Source: Bodo saltans
Lineage: Eukaryota > Euglenozoa > Kinetoplastea > Eubodonida > Bodonidae
Length of the DNA: 27,169 nucleotides
NCBI GenBank assembly: GCA_001460835.1
Contig: CYKH01001125.1
Span: 1 to 27,169 of the forward strand
Reading direction: 5' to 3'
Shown here: positions 16,526 to 24,256 of the stretch, one piece after another
How positions within the stretch are numbered: the first letter of the stretch is position 1
Layout of the letters: every line of letters begins with the position of its first letter
The notes under the pieces: model-generated
Seen by the model: only the letters and a program-made list of their open reading frames with translations
Told to the model about the DNA's origin: nothing
Database searches by the model: none
Program-made: the position numbers and the translations under genes

Positions 16526-17566
16526 ATGAAACATTGGAAGGCCGTTGCCGCCGCCGTAGGGGCAGGACTGGTTGCTCGCTGGGCCAGCGGGATGCTTCTG
16601 AATGCTATCCAGCGCAGCCAATCACTAAAGAACACCGCCACTGTCACGTCACTGTTTGTATTTCCCATCAAAGGTGTGGGAGGCTTCGAGGTGCAGGAGT
16701 GGCCCCTTGGTCCTCATGGGCTGCTATGGGACCGAGAGTGGGCAGTGGGATTGCCAAAAGACGACGGTTCCTACCAAGTTGTGTCATCCAATCGCCTGCA
16801 ACGATTAGCAGCTGCAACCGCATCGATTGATCTTGCTGGGCAACGCATGACACTCACGGCGCCTGGAGTGGAATCACTGACAACGAGTGTGCGCCAAAGC
16901 GTCGCTGAGGCCAACGTCACACTTCGACCAATCGAAATATTTGGCATGCCAGGCTCTGCAGTCGAAGAGTCTGCTGAGGCGACTGCGTGGTGGCGCCGCG
17001 CAGTAGGCAACGACGACGTTGTGTTCCTGCGCATCGTCACTGCGCGCATGCCGCAGGACTCGCCCAACCATCAGGGCTGCCCAGTGACTGAGGCGGATTC
17101 CATTGGGTTCCACGACTACGCCGCGTTGCACATTATTACACGAGAAGGCGTTGCGTGGCTGGACACTGTGATCCCTCGAGATCATCAGTTTCCAGGCTTC
17201 GAGATCACAGAAGCTCAGTTTCGTGCGAATGTTGTGGTGGAGGGTTTGCCGTTTCCTGATGAGGACACTTGGAGCGTGGTGACAATTGGCGCCACGAAGC
17301 TGCGCGTTGCCAAGCAGTCAGGCCGATGCGTGATTCCCACGCACAACGCAGCTGGTGAGCGACATCCTCGTTTCGAGCCGACGGCGACACTGCGCCGAGT
17401 TCGTCGTGCTTTCCACCGGCACCAACTTGGCAGACCGACCAAAGAAGGGTTGTTTATGTTCGGGTTGGATCTGTTTCATGACGCTGCGATCGCTACCGGA
17501 AATATTCTGCGAGTGGGGGATACACTAACCGTGACAGAACGGCAGACCGCTCCCGAATACTTTTAA
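16526..17566 (+). CDS. MOSC domain protein, mARC-like
   Basis: A 346-residue protein with an N-terminal hydrophobic anchor (about residues 4-24), a MOSC N-terminal beta-barrel part starting near VTSLFVFPIKGVGG, and a C-terminal MOSC domain. C268, in SGRCVIPTH, matches the molybdenum-ligating cysteine of mitochondrial amidoxime-reducing component (mARC). Other family blocks are FRANVVVEGL and the ending VGDTLTV. The N-terminal anchor plus MOSC layout is that of mARC at the mitochondrial outer membrane, which reduces N-hydroxylated compounds with cytochrome b5 and its reductase. Activity would need molybdenum cofactor, which this window cannot show. The frame extends upstream only through TTG, so ATG 16526 is used. 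Confidence 0.85.
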   Translation: MKHWKAVAAAVGAGLVARWASGMLLNAIQRSQSLKNTATVTSLFVFPIKGVGGFEVQEWPLGPHGLLWDREWAVGLPKDDGSYQVVSSNRLQRLAAATASIDLAGQRMTLTAPGVESLTTSVRQSVAEANVTLRPIEIFGMPGSAVEESAEATAWWRRAVGNDDVVFLRIVTARMPQDSPNHQGCPVTEADSIGFHDYAALHIITREGVAWLDTVIPRDHQFPGFEITEAQFRANVVVEGLPFPDEDTWSVVTIGATKLRVAKQSGRCVIPTHNAAGERHPRFEPTATLRRVRRAFHRHQLGRPTKEGLFMFGLDLFHDAAIATGNILRVGDTLTVTERQTAPEYF

Positions 17567-17743
17567 CCTCGCTTGAGCATTGTGAACTGTATCTTGGTTT
17601 ACTGATTCGTGTTCTTTTCTAGTACAGTTTTTGATCTTTTTGTTCCTCGCCTACTGCTTAAGTATTTGAGAAAAGAAGAAAGTGCGATACATCAGCACTG
17701 CCAACGCTCCGCCGCTCCAATTCATCTCCTCAACGTCGTCTCC

Positions 17744-19513
17744 ATGCTCCACTTAATATTCGTGGCGCTTCTTTTGACCCTTCCCGCGGCAACCCTCGGG
17801 AAAGAGGAGTGGTGCAGCGCTGAAGTTGACAGCACGAGCGCCACGGTAAAAGCTAGTGGGCGCTGGGCGGATGTCGAGTACCAACTTGGGTACATGGTTG
17901 GCCTCTGCACTGACTCATCGAGTTCTGAATTTGGAACGTTTGTAGCGGTCGTCAATGGTCTCACCCAGCGACAGACGGTTGGTCTTAGCGGCACGTTGGA
18001 GTTTCCAGGAAACGCAACGGTTTCCTTCCTGCTTGACAAGCCTTCGAAGGGTCCTCAGTACTTCAACTTAAATATATCGTACGGGGGGAACAATAACTTT
18101 ACTGCTGTGCTGTGCGACAAGATCTACTCCGGCGTGGTTGGCCCCTGCGTTGTAGACAGCATGCTGCCCATTTTGATCTTACTACTGTGGATCTTGCCAG
18201 GAGCTGCTTGCGGTCTATTTCTTGTGATCGCGTACATTCGCAAGAACCGCTACGACCGAGAACTTCTCCTGAAAGAGAGAGAAGTCAACATTAAGCAAGG
18301 CTGGCAGTCACCAACCACGCTCCGCATGTCGACGTCTGAGCAGCACATGGACGGCATTGGTGACGCATCGCCAGAAGCCCGCACCCCACCCTATCGTGAC
18401 GCTGATAGCGAAGACGAGCTCAAGAGTCGACAGTCCACGGTGCGCTACTACGAACACCCCTTGGACGGGACACTGCGACCAAAGAAGGGCGAACAGCGGG
18501 AGAGCATCACCGACGCCACTACGCAACAGGGAGAAGCTACCGAGGCAACTGAGCGGCGAAACGCTGACCGTGTTGCCGCTGAGTACCTCATGGCGCAGCA
18601 GCTCGAGGCTGATCGACAGGTGGCGCTTTCCAAGACCCTCGCAGCTCTCCAGATTGAACGCGTCGAAGCAGACCGCATTGAGTCAGAACGTCTCACTGCG
18701 ACTCTTATCGAAGAGGAGCTCCTGGAAGAAGAGCTATTAGAAGCTGAGGAATTGGAAAACCAGCGCCTTGCAGAAGCAAAGCGCGAGGCTGCACGCCTTG
18801 AAGCCGAACGTCTTGAAGCCGAACGTCTTGAAGCTGAGCGCATTGAGGCCAAACGCCATGAAGCCGAACGCCTTGAAGCTGAGCGCATTGAGGCCGAACG
18901 CCTTGAAGCCGAACGCATTGAGGCCCAACGTCTTGAAGTTGAACGTCGTGAAGCCGAACGCCTTGAAGCCGAACGTCTTGAAGCCGAACGCCTTGAAGCT
19001 GAGCGCCAGGATGAAGAGGACCGGCAAGAAGCTGCCCGCGCTGCAAGCAGAAAACTTGAGGAGGAGGAAATGCTGGCGGCAAGTGTATCCTACAATGCGG
19101 AGTACAGGGACTTAATGATGATGCTGCAGAAACCCGACGCAAAGGAGCGTGCAAAGGCGTTCCTTGGCTTCTCACTGGCGCAGAGCGTGGAGGAGAGCAA
19201 GCTGGTGGTAGACGGCGTGTATCGTGACGGGCCTGCCTTCCAAGTGGGCGTTAGAATGGAGGACACACTTACCCACATCGCTGGCACCCGTGTCTCGTCC
19301 ATCCAGGAGGCGCGTGTGCAGGTCGACAAGCACTGCAGGCCTGCCGAGCTTGCAGCCTTAACCTTTCTCAGGCCAACAGGCGAGTCCTACACAGTGAAAC
19401 TGTGGGTGATGACGGCGGAACCGAAGTACCGAGGCAAGGCGTACTTCTTCGACACGGACATTCACGTGAAGGATCAGTCCCCTCGTCCAAAGCACCGGCA
19501 AAATGCAGACTGA
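17744..19513 (+). CDS. Single-pass membrane protein with EAER repeat and C-terminal PDZ-like domain
   Basis: A 589-residue predicted type I membrane protein. It has a signal peptide (1-19), an outer domain (20-139) with three N-glycosylation sequons (NAT, NIS, NFT) and several cysteines, and a transmembrane helix (about 140-166). The cytosolic part is charged, with long Glu/Arg-rich helix at about 260-435. It includes 14 tandem five-residue units of the (L/I)EAER type at 352-421. The C-terminal 150 residues (440-589) hold a PDZ-like fold: a FLGF carboxylate-loop motif, DGPAFQVGVRMEDTLTHIAG, and the SIQEARVQV helix. The same module ends the gene at 22206-23315. The protein could join an outer ligand to a cytosolic scaffold; this is inference. 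The upstream frame begins with GTG, so ATG 17744, just before the signal peptide, is used. Confidence 0.83.
   Translation: MLHLIFVALLLTLPAATLGKEEWCSAEVDSTSATVKASGRWADVEYQLGYMVGLCTDSSSSEFGTFVAVVNGLTQRQTVGLSGTLEFPGNATVSFLLDKPSKGPQYFNLNISYGGNNNFTAVLCDKIYSGVVGPCVVDSMLPILILLLWILPGAACGLFLVIAYIRKNRYDRELLLKEREVNIKQGWQSPTTLRMSTSEQHMDGIGDASPEARTPPYRDADSEDELKSRQSTVRYYEHPLDGTLRPKKGEQRESITDATTQQGEATEATERRNADRVAAEYLMAQQLEADRQVALSKTLAALQIERVEADRIESERLTATLIEEELLEEELLEAEELENQRLAEAKREAARLEAERLEAERLEAERIEAKRHEAERLEAERIEAERLEAERIEAQRLEVERREAERLEAERLEAERLEAERQDEEDRQEAARAASRKLEEEEMLAASVSYNAEYRDLMMMLQKPDAKERAKAFLGFSLAQSVEESKLVVDGVYRDGPAFQVGVRMEDTLTHIAGTRVSSIQEARVQVDKHCRPAELAALTFLRPTGESYTVKLWVMTAEPKYRGKAYFFDTDIHVKDQSPRPKHRQNAD
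18797..19006 (+). repeat. 15-bp tandem repeat, 14 copies, coding (L/I)EAER
   Basis: Fourteen in-frame 15-bp units of the form ctt-gaa-gcc-gaa-cgt encode LEAER with variants IEAKR, HEAER, IEAQR, LEVER and REAER. Unit length is a multiple of three, so copy number can change without breaking the frame. A five-residue period is not a heptad, so a charged single alpha-helix is at least as likely as a coiled coil. Confidence 0.93.
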
Positions 19514-19643
19514 TCAGATGACACCAGCGCTGAGCCCCCAACGACTACGATTTTAGCAACAATTGTCGCTACTTGCGACGTCTTTTCTTGTTTTGTTAAG
19601 CGAACCTTTTGACATGTGCTTTGTTTCTTTGTATTGTCCGCAT

Positions 19644-19660
19644 ACACACACACACACACA
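19644..19660. repeat. AC dinucleotide microsatellite
   Basis: A run of about eight AC units in the intergenic DNA just upstream of the 91-residue gene, followed by an A-rich stretch. Confidence 0.9.
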
Positions 19661-19689
19661 AAAACAAAAAAGAGTTTCAGAGGGTTTGC

Positions 19690-19965
19690 ATGCCTCGTGC
19701 GTATTACAAGCCCTTCACAATTTATGAAGAGGCGATTGGGTTTCGCAACATCAAAGCTCTCACTTCTTGCATCTTTGGATTGATGGTGTCTGGCCTCGTA
19801 TTCAAAGTCTACTTAGCGGTGAATTTCTCTGGTCACGGGAATGGTGACACAACGATGACGGACCAACAAGTTCAGCTCATGGCTAGCAGAGCACAGCTGC
19901 TGCATGACGTACAGAACCGGGATGCCATGAAAGCATCGCTGCGTAATAGGCTGCCCCCAGCCTAA
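19690..19965 (+). CDS. Small single-helix membrane protein, unknown
   Basis: A 91-residue protein from ATG 19690; the frame upstream contains no ATG. One hydrophobic helix lies at about residues 25-43 (KALTSCIFGLMVSGLVFKVY), after a short N-terminal arm with aromatic and basic residues (MPRAYYKPF). The hydrophilic C-terminal part ends RNRLPPA. Size and layout are like small subunits of mitochondrial inner-membrane complexes, which kinetoplastids have in large numbers, but no specific family is recognised. No signal peptide cleavage site is evident. Confidence 0.65.
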   Translation: MPRAYYKPFTIYEEAIGFRNIKALTSCIFGLMVSGLVFKVYLAVNFSGHGNGDTTMTDQQVQLMASRAQLLHDVQNRDAMKASLRNRLPPA

Positions 19966-20097
19966 AGCATCCATCTCCTTTGGTTTCCTTTTCAATGCCT
20001 CATATGAATTTATTGTTGCTTGAAGTTGCTTCACGTTGCGTGGTGGTATTGATTGTTGAGTATATCAGAGCAACAAAGATTACACAGATATCGACAC

Positions 20098-20880
20098 ATG
20101 GCCGATGATCTAGAAGCAGTGGCACCGAAGATGATGCGGCCGCATGATATGTGCAGTGCGGCGTATTACGGAGACGTTGAGAAGCTCAAGGAACTCCTAG
20201 CGGTCGAGGCAGTGGAAGAAGAGCCGCCGATTGAGCCTGAGTTTGACCCACTTGCTCCAGCAGACGAGGAAGCAATCGCATCCGCAGCAGATCGTGCCGC
20301 TCGCCGTGCTGCCAATGCCGCCGAGATTGCGAAGAGGCTCAGCGCAACGCGTAGAATTGTCACTAGATTATCGCCCGTCAACGTGCAAGAGTACGGCATC
20401 TTCCTCACGGCAACAGAAGTGTTCGATGACGCGTCTGGGGAGTTTGTTCTCATTCCGAAGGCGAAGGCGTCGAGGAGGTCCTCCTTTGAGGCTGCTCCCC
20501 TTCACTGGGCTGTGCTAGGAGGTGAGCATGCTGCCATCACGTACCTTGTGACCCAGGGAGCCAATGTAGATCAGCGTGTCGCTGGTTTAGATGTGACGGC
20601 AGGCGACTTGATTCAATTAAACGGCCTCCTTGAAACACGAAAAGTCCTCGCTAAGGCGGTTCAACTGTACAAAGACACGAAGGAGAAAGAACAAGCCGCT
20701 ACTGATGAGCGCAATCGCATACTCGCAGATCGAGAGGCTCAGCGTGAGCGTGCCCAGGACGACTTGCGCCGAAAAGAGGAGGATGAGCGGTTGGAGGCGG
20801 AGCGCGCAGCTCAGCAAGAGGCCGAAGGCACAACCGATGCGGCGGCCGAGGACGCTGCCCCAGTAGGGGATGATGAGTGA
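20098..20880 (+). CDS. Ankyrin-repeat and coiled-coil protein
   Basis: A 260-residue soluble protein. A first ankyrin-like unit lies at about residues 13-38 (MCSAAYYGDVEKLKELLA). An Ala/Glu/Pro-rich linker follows, then a clear ankyrin repeat at about 131-163 (APLHWAVLGGEHAAITYLVTQGANVD) with a degenerate continuation to ~190. Residues about 190-245 are Glu/Arg/Lys-rich and predicted helical, and the tail is acidic. Ankyrin repeats bind partner proteins, and no catalytic motif is seen. The split pair of repeats around a linker is unusual; loss of middle repeats or a long insertion could explain it. The in-frame upstream TTG is rejected; ATG 20098 is used. Confidence 0.75.
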   Translation: MADDLEAVAPKMMRPHDMCSAAYYGDVEKLKELLAVEAVEEEPPIEPEFDPLAPADEEAIASAADRAARRAANAAEIAKRLSATRRIVTRLSPVNVQEYGIFLTATEVFDDASGEFVLIPKAKASRRSSFEAAPLHWAVLGGEHAAITYLVTQGANVDQRVAGLDVTAGDLIQLNGLLETRKVLAKAVQLYKDTKEKEQAATDERNRILADREAQRERAQDDLRRKEEDERLEAERAAQQEAEGTTDAAAEDAAPVGDDE

Positions 20881-21062
20881 TAGCATGAAGAGGGAGGGAT
20901 GCACGACGCATCAAATGTAGGATTGTACAAGAAGGACTGCGTTGCAGCAACATGACGCATTATGTATTTGTGATCTTGTCATCATGCCGTCACTTTGTTT
21001 TCTTGACACACATTCGTAACTTCATTTTCCCACTTTTGTTGTCACACTCACTACTTTCAACA

Positions 21063-21063
21063 G
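21063..21063 (+). promoter_or_regulatory. Predicted spliced-leader acceptor for the Tudor gene
   Basis: One of the clearest acceptors in the window. A pyrimidine-rich stretch from about 21025 to 21060 (ttcccacttttgttgtcac, then ctactttcaa) ends in CAG with AG at 21062-21063, 31 nt before ATG 21094. Confidence 0.6.
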
Positions 21064-21093
21064 GAAACACAAATACAGCACAAGCGGAGCATC

Positions 21094-21585
21094 ATGTCTG
21101 AACGTGAAGCGCTGCTGAAATCCCATGAGGAATACCGACAGGCCCTTGCGGAGGCCAAAGAGTTGCTCCTCCTAACACCAGACGACGTGGAGACACTCAC
21201 GTACGTTGAGGAAATCAGCGACACGTTGAAGGCCCTCACCAAGCAGCTAAATGATTCGGATGACGTACAACTTGATAACCGCCCTGGCGCAGTCAAAGAG
21301 CACCGCAGTGGGGCCACCGGCGAGCTTGTGTCCCGCACTCTCACCACCGACCGTGCTTCGTGGGAGGTACTGTTCGATGGGTTGGTGTGGTACACCTGCG
21401 CTGTGCTCGAACGTGTCACTGCGTCGTCAGAGTTTGAGCGGCACCAGTACAAAGTCGCGATTTTAGGCTACCCTGATGTTGAAACCGTCTCCCGAGAGGC
21501 GTTGCGGCCATGGCAACCACCGGTTGAGGTGATTGCAGCGAAGCTAAAGTGTCATGCCATCTGTGAGAACGTCGTCAGAGTTTGA
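21094..21585 (+). CDS. Tudor-domain protein (SPF30/SMNDC1-like), N-terminal part, cut short by duplication
   Basis: A 163-residue frame. Residues 1-55 are helical and resemble the N-terminus of the splicing factor SPF30/SMNDC1. A Tudor-like domain at about 93-145 has the pattern WYTCAVLERV ... YKVAILGYPDVETVSREAL. The frame then enters the second copy of a 148-bp tandem duplication, runs out of phase and stops at TGA 21583-21585 after four unrelated residues. Removing one 148-bp unit would join it in frame with the following reading frame as a protein of about 270 residues, close to human SMNDC1 (238). SPF30 binds dimethylarginine on Sm proteins during spliceosome assembly. Whether this truncation is real, an allele, or an assembly error cannot be told here. 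Confidence 0.7.
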   Translation: MSEREALLKSHEEYRQALAEAKELLLLTPDDVETLTYVEEISDTLKALTKQLNDSDDVQLDNRPGAVKEHRSGATGELVSRTLTTDRASWEVLFDGLVWYTCAVLERVTASSEFERHQYKVAILGYPDVETVSREALRPWQPPVEVIAAKLKCHAICENVVRV

Positions 21586-21717
21586 GCGGCACCACATCAA
21601 AGTCGCGATTTTAGGCTACCCTGATGTTGAAACCGTCTCCCGAGAGGCGTTGCGGCCATGGCAACCACCGGTTGAGGTGATTGCAGCGAAGCTAAAGTGT
21701 CATGCCATCTGTGAGAA
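21422..21717. repeat. 148-bp direct tandem duplication within the Tudor gene
   Basis: Unit 1 is 21422-21569 and unit 2 is 21570-21717, directly abutting. They are the same except for three adjacent bases: caccagtacaaag against caccacatcaaag, changing HQYK to HHIK. 148 is not a multiple of three, so the second unit shifts the reading frame. Confidence 0.97.
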
Positions 21718-22054
21718 GGAGGAGGGGCAGTATCGCCCATGCATCGTGGACCGCGTCTCTCCCAGCGGCACTGTTGTTGTGTCCTTTATTGAAGGCGCTG
21801 CAAGCGCTGGGACAGTGGAAGTACCTCTCACACATCTCAGGACAGGGAAGGTCTATCGTGCGTTGGTCAAGAGGAACCGGGACATGACCGATGAGGAGCG
21901 TAAAGCGAAGAATGCTGCAAGAAAGCGCGAGAGGAATGATCAGCGGAAGGTCATGATGAGTGATATTGCTGCTCAAGATAGTAGCGATTGGCAACATCTC
22001 CTTGACACGGTATCGGCTGGGTCGGCTCCTAAACTGGCACGACGCGAGAGATAA
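21554..22054 (+). CDS. Tudor-domain protein (SPF30/SMNDC1-like), C-terminal part
   Basis: A 166-residue frame. Its first residues come from reading unit 1 out of phase; from 21570 it reads the second duplicated unit in the original frame. It repeats the second half of the Tudor-like domain (VAILGYPDVETVSREAL). A second Tudor-like stretch follows, with CIVDRVSPSGTVVVSFIEG. It is succeeded by a Lys/Arg-rich helix with MTDEERKAKNAARKRERNDQRK and a short tail, in the same order as SMNDC1 (Tudor, then basic helix). It lacks its own splice signal just upstream, so it is best read as the downstream part of the gene starting at 21094, not as a separate gene. Functional status depends on whether the 148-bp duplication is real. 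Confidence 0.65.
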   Translation: MPSVRTSSEFERHHIKVAILGYPDVETVSREALRPWQPPVEVIAAKLKCHAICEKEEGQYRPCIVDRVSPSGTVVVSFIEGAASAGTVEVPLTHLRTGKVYRALVKRNRDMTDEERKAKNAARKRERNDQRKVMMSDIAAQDSSDWQHLLDTVSAGSAPKLARRER

Positions 22055-22140
22055 TGGCAATCGAGTATTGTTTGTCTTGGTTGCTTCGTATTGTTAGGTC
22101 ATTCCTTTTTTTAGGTTTGTTTTGTTTGCATATTCGTCAC

Positions 22141-22190
22141 ATTCTCATTCTCATTCTCATTCATTCATTCTTTTTTTTTTTTTTTTTTTT
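22141..22190. repeat. ATTCTC/ATTC microsatellite plus 20-T run
   Basis: Three ATTCTC units and then ATTC units lead into an uninterrupted run of 20 T (22171-22190). It forms the polypyrimidine tract for the next gene; the first AG after it is at 22203-22204. Confidence 0.95.
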
Positions 22191-22205
22191 GCTTTCTCAC
22201 CAAGT

Positions 22206-23315
22206 ATGCTAAGCGCCCCTCCTGCCAGTGCCAACGTATCAAGGACTCGTGGGATGCTATTCGAGCTCATTGACATGGTGATGGAGAGGGGCATGCATGT
22301 ATGGGCAACGGCCATTGCCGCGAAGGATGTGATTATCCCCTCCTTCCAGGGACATCGAGGAAAGCGAAGCTTCCTTGTCTTCTTGATGACGCTACTCATT
22401 GGGATCATCATCAGGTGGTTGTGCGATAGGCTGCTGCTTCTGCGAAGCTCCGAGGGGAGGCGGCGCAACGCTCAAGCGATGCTGAACGCAACAGATGCTC
22501 ATGCCACCCCTCCCACGAATCCCGCTAAGGTGCCTGCAATAGAAGGGGATCGTTCTCCCTCACCCTGGGTGGAGGTAGGGGGCAGTTCAACACCGCAGAA
22601 GCAAGTCGCATCGAAGACATTATTTTGGAATGGCGAGGCCACACCTCAACAAAGCAGCCACAACCTCAACACCGACACGTACTTTACCGACCCGCCATCG
22701 CCTCAAGCATATCCCATGATGGCCTCATTAGGAGGCTCCACCCACAACATTTCTGATGGGGGTTACGGTGAGACAAGTGGCGCACGCAGTAGCAGAAGTA
22801 GCCAACCGTCGACCCCTGCACTACAACGGGCACTCTCCCCTAGCTCAGAAGAAGAGGAGATGCTTGCGGCGAGTGTCTCCTACAACCCTGAATATCGAGA
22901 CTTAATGATGCTGCTGCAGAAACCCGATCCTCAAGATTGTGCTAAGGCGTTCCTCGGCTTCTCCGTCGTCGATGACGTCGATCATCATGAGCTCGTAGTA
23001 GACGGCATCTACCGTGACGGTCCTGCATACCAAGTTGGTGTGCGCATTGCTGACGCACTTACGCATATTGGGGGGCATCGTGTGAATAGTGTCACGAGGG
23101 CTCGACAATACGTCGCCCTCCATTGCCGCCCTGCAGAGTTGGCCGCCCTCACATTCCTTCGGCCCAGCGGAGATTCCTACACGGTAAAGCTTTGGGTGAT
23201 GACTGCTGAGCAGCGTTTCCAGGGAAAGCCATATTATTTCGATGTTAGTGCTCACGTGAAGGATCAAAGTCCCACCGCTTCCTTCTCGAGGCGCAAGTCC
23301 ATGGGACGACATTAG
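22206..23315 (+). CDS. Single-pass membrane protein with C-terminal PDZ-like domain, second copy
   Basis: A 369-residue protein. Residues 1-54 carry no clear signal peptide. One transmembrane helix lies at about 56-80 (FLVFLMTLLIGIIIRWLCDRLLLL). A Ser/Pro/Thr-rich, probably disordered linker follows (about 85-210). The C-terminal module (215-369) has EEEEMLAASVSYNPEYRDLM, FLGFSVV, DGPAYQVGVRIADALTHIGG, and CRPAELAALTFLRPSGDSYTVKLWVMTAE. This module is the same family as the end of the gene at 17744-19513, but there is no outer domain and no EAER repeat. FLGF followed by a DGPA-x-x-VG block is typical of PDZ peptide-binding domains. The frame is open upstream only through TTG. ATG 22206 lies 1 nt after the first AG behind the T run, so ATG 22254 (residue 17) is an alternative start. 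Confidence 0.8.
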   Translation: MLSAPPASANVSRTRGMLFELIDMVMERGMHVWATAIAAKDVIIPSFQGHRGKRSFLVFLMTLLIGIIIRWLCDRLLLLRSSEGRRRNAQAMLNATDAHATPPTNPAKVPAIEGDRSPSPWVEVGGSSTPQKQVASKTLFWNGEATPQQSSHNLNTDTYFTDPPSPQAYPMMASLGGSTHNISDGGYGETSGARSSRSSQPSTPALQRALSPSSEEEEMLAASVSYNPEYRDLMMLLQKPDPQDCAKAFLGFSVVDDVDHHELVVDGIYRDGPAYQVGVRIADALTHIGGHRVNSVTRARQYVALHCRPAELAALTFLRPSGDSYTVKLWVMTAEQRFQGKPYYFDVSAHVKDQSPTASFSRRKSMGRH

Positions 23316-23584
23316 TGCACACATGTGTGTGACAAAAAGAGTAAATGGAAATGGTGGGAGTGGGGGCCTACGATGTCGCCATCCGTTGATAGGACCATCG
23401 TTCCTCCTCCTGCGTGTTTGTTTTGTTTGCCCCTCTTTATCTATTTCAATCATGGCGTCCGTGGGCAGTAAATGATTCTTGAGAATGATGATGAAAGCAA
23501 CAAAGCTGCTTCTCCGCCGCTCTACAAACTTCCGCCCTGCTGTTCACTTTATTGTGTTCACAAAGAAACAAAACTTCACATAAA

Positions 23585-24256
23585 ATGTTGACCAAGGGCT
23601 ATCTGCTTGCGTACAACGGCACTCTGTTGGCAGGGTGGACATACGTTGCGTTGCAGGTGATCAAGAACCGTCTCTCTGGCGGCTCGCTTGAGACCCTCTA
23701 CCCACTCATCAAAAAGGCCCTCGCTGTAAGCCAGTCCGCGGCTGTGTTAGAGATTCTTCATGCTGCTACCGGCCTTGTGCGCTCTGCAGTCCCCACCACG
23801 TTTATTCAGGTGATGTCGCGGTTGCTTGTGCTGTGGGGTGCAGTAGAGATTGGCAGCAAGAATGTCACCAACAGCTGGTGGTTCACTCAGATGGTGATTG
23901 CATGGACGTTGTCTGAGCTCGTTCGCTACTCCTACTACCTTATCGGGCTCGTAAAGGGCAAGAAGATCCCAGCATGGTTGACGTGGCTGCGTTACTCAGC
24001 GTTCATTGTATTGTACCCCATGGGCATTACCGGCGAGATCGGCTGCCTGGTGAAGGCCCTTCCTCACCTTCTGCAGCATGGCACGTATTCCGTGAAACTG
24101 CCAAACAAATGGAACTTTATCTTTAACTTCCATTCTTTTATCCTGTTCGGACTGGGCGTGTTATACCCCCCTGGGTCGTACGTCATGTACACCCACATGC
24201 TGAAGCAGCGGTCAAAGGCGCTGGCGAAGGCAAATGAGGACGCCAAGAACGAGTAA
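23585..24256 (+). CDS. PHS1: Very-long-chain 3-hydroxyacyl-CoA dehydratase (PHS1/HACD/PTPLA family)
   Basis: A 223-residue multi-pass ER membrane protein that carries out the third step of microsomal fatty-acid elongation, dehydrating 3-hydroxyacyl-CoA to trans-2-enoyl-CoA. Family blocks in order are YLLAYNGTLLAGWTY at the N-terminus, AVLEILHAATGLVRS, WTLSELVRYSYY and LRYSAFIVLYPMGITGE. Predicted catalytic residues are Y144 and E151, at the same seven-residue spacing as Y149 and E156 of yeast Phs1. About six hydrophobic helices are visible. The C-terminus is Lys-rich, as in ER-retained members. Length matches yeast Phs1 (217). The upstream frame has only TTG, so ATG 23585 is used. Confidence 0.95.
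   Translation: MLTKGYLLAYNGTLLAGWTYVALQVIKNRLSGGSLETLYPLIKKALAVSQSAAVLEILHAATGLVRSAVPTTFIQVMSRLLVLWGAVEIGSKNVTNSWWFTQMVIAWTLSELVRYSYYLIGLVKGKKIPAWLTWLRYSAFIVLYPMGITGEIGCLVKALPHLLQHGTYSVKLPNKWNFIFNFHSFILFGLGVLYPPGSYVMYTHMLKQRSKALAKANEDAKNE

Noticed and set aside
16468-16830. 120-residue + frame upstream of and overlapping the MOSC gene
   Set aside because: Out of phase with the conserved MOSC protein; at most an upstream ATG in the leader.
18797-19006. Possible CRISPR array
   Set aside because: Units are 15 bp, abut directly without spacers, and code an in-frame helix in a eukaryote-type genome.
18448-19027. Repetitive antisense frames across the EAER repeat, one with SFKAFGFK-like units
   Set aside because: They are forced by the 15-bp sense repeat, which keeps all frames open; no start or signal supports them.
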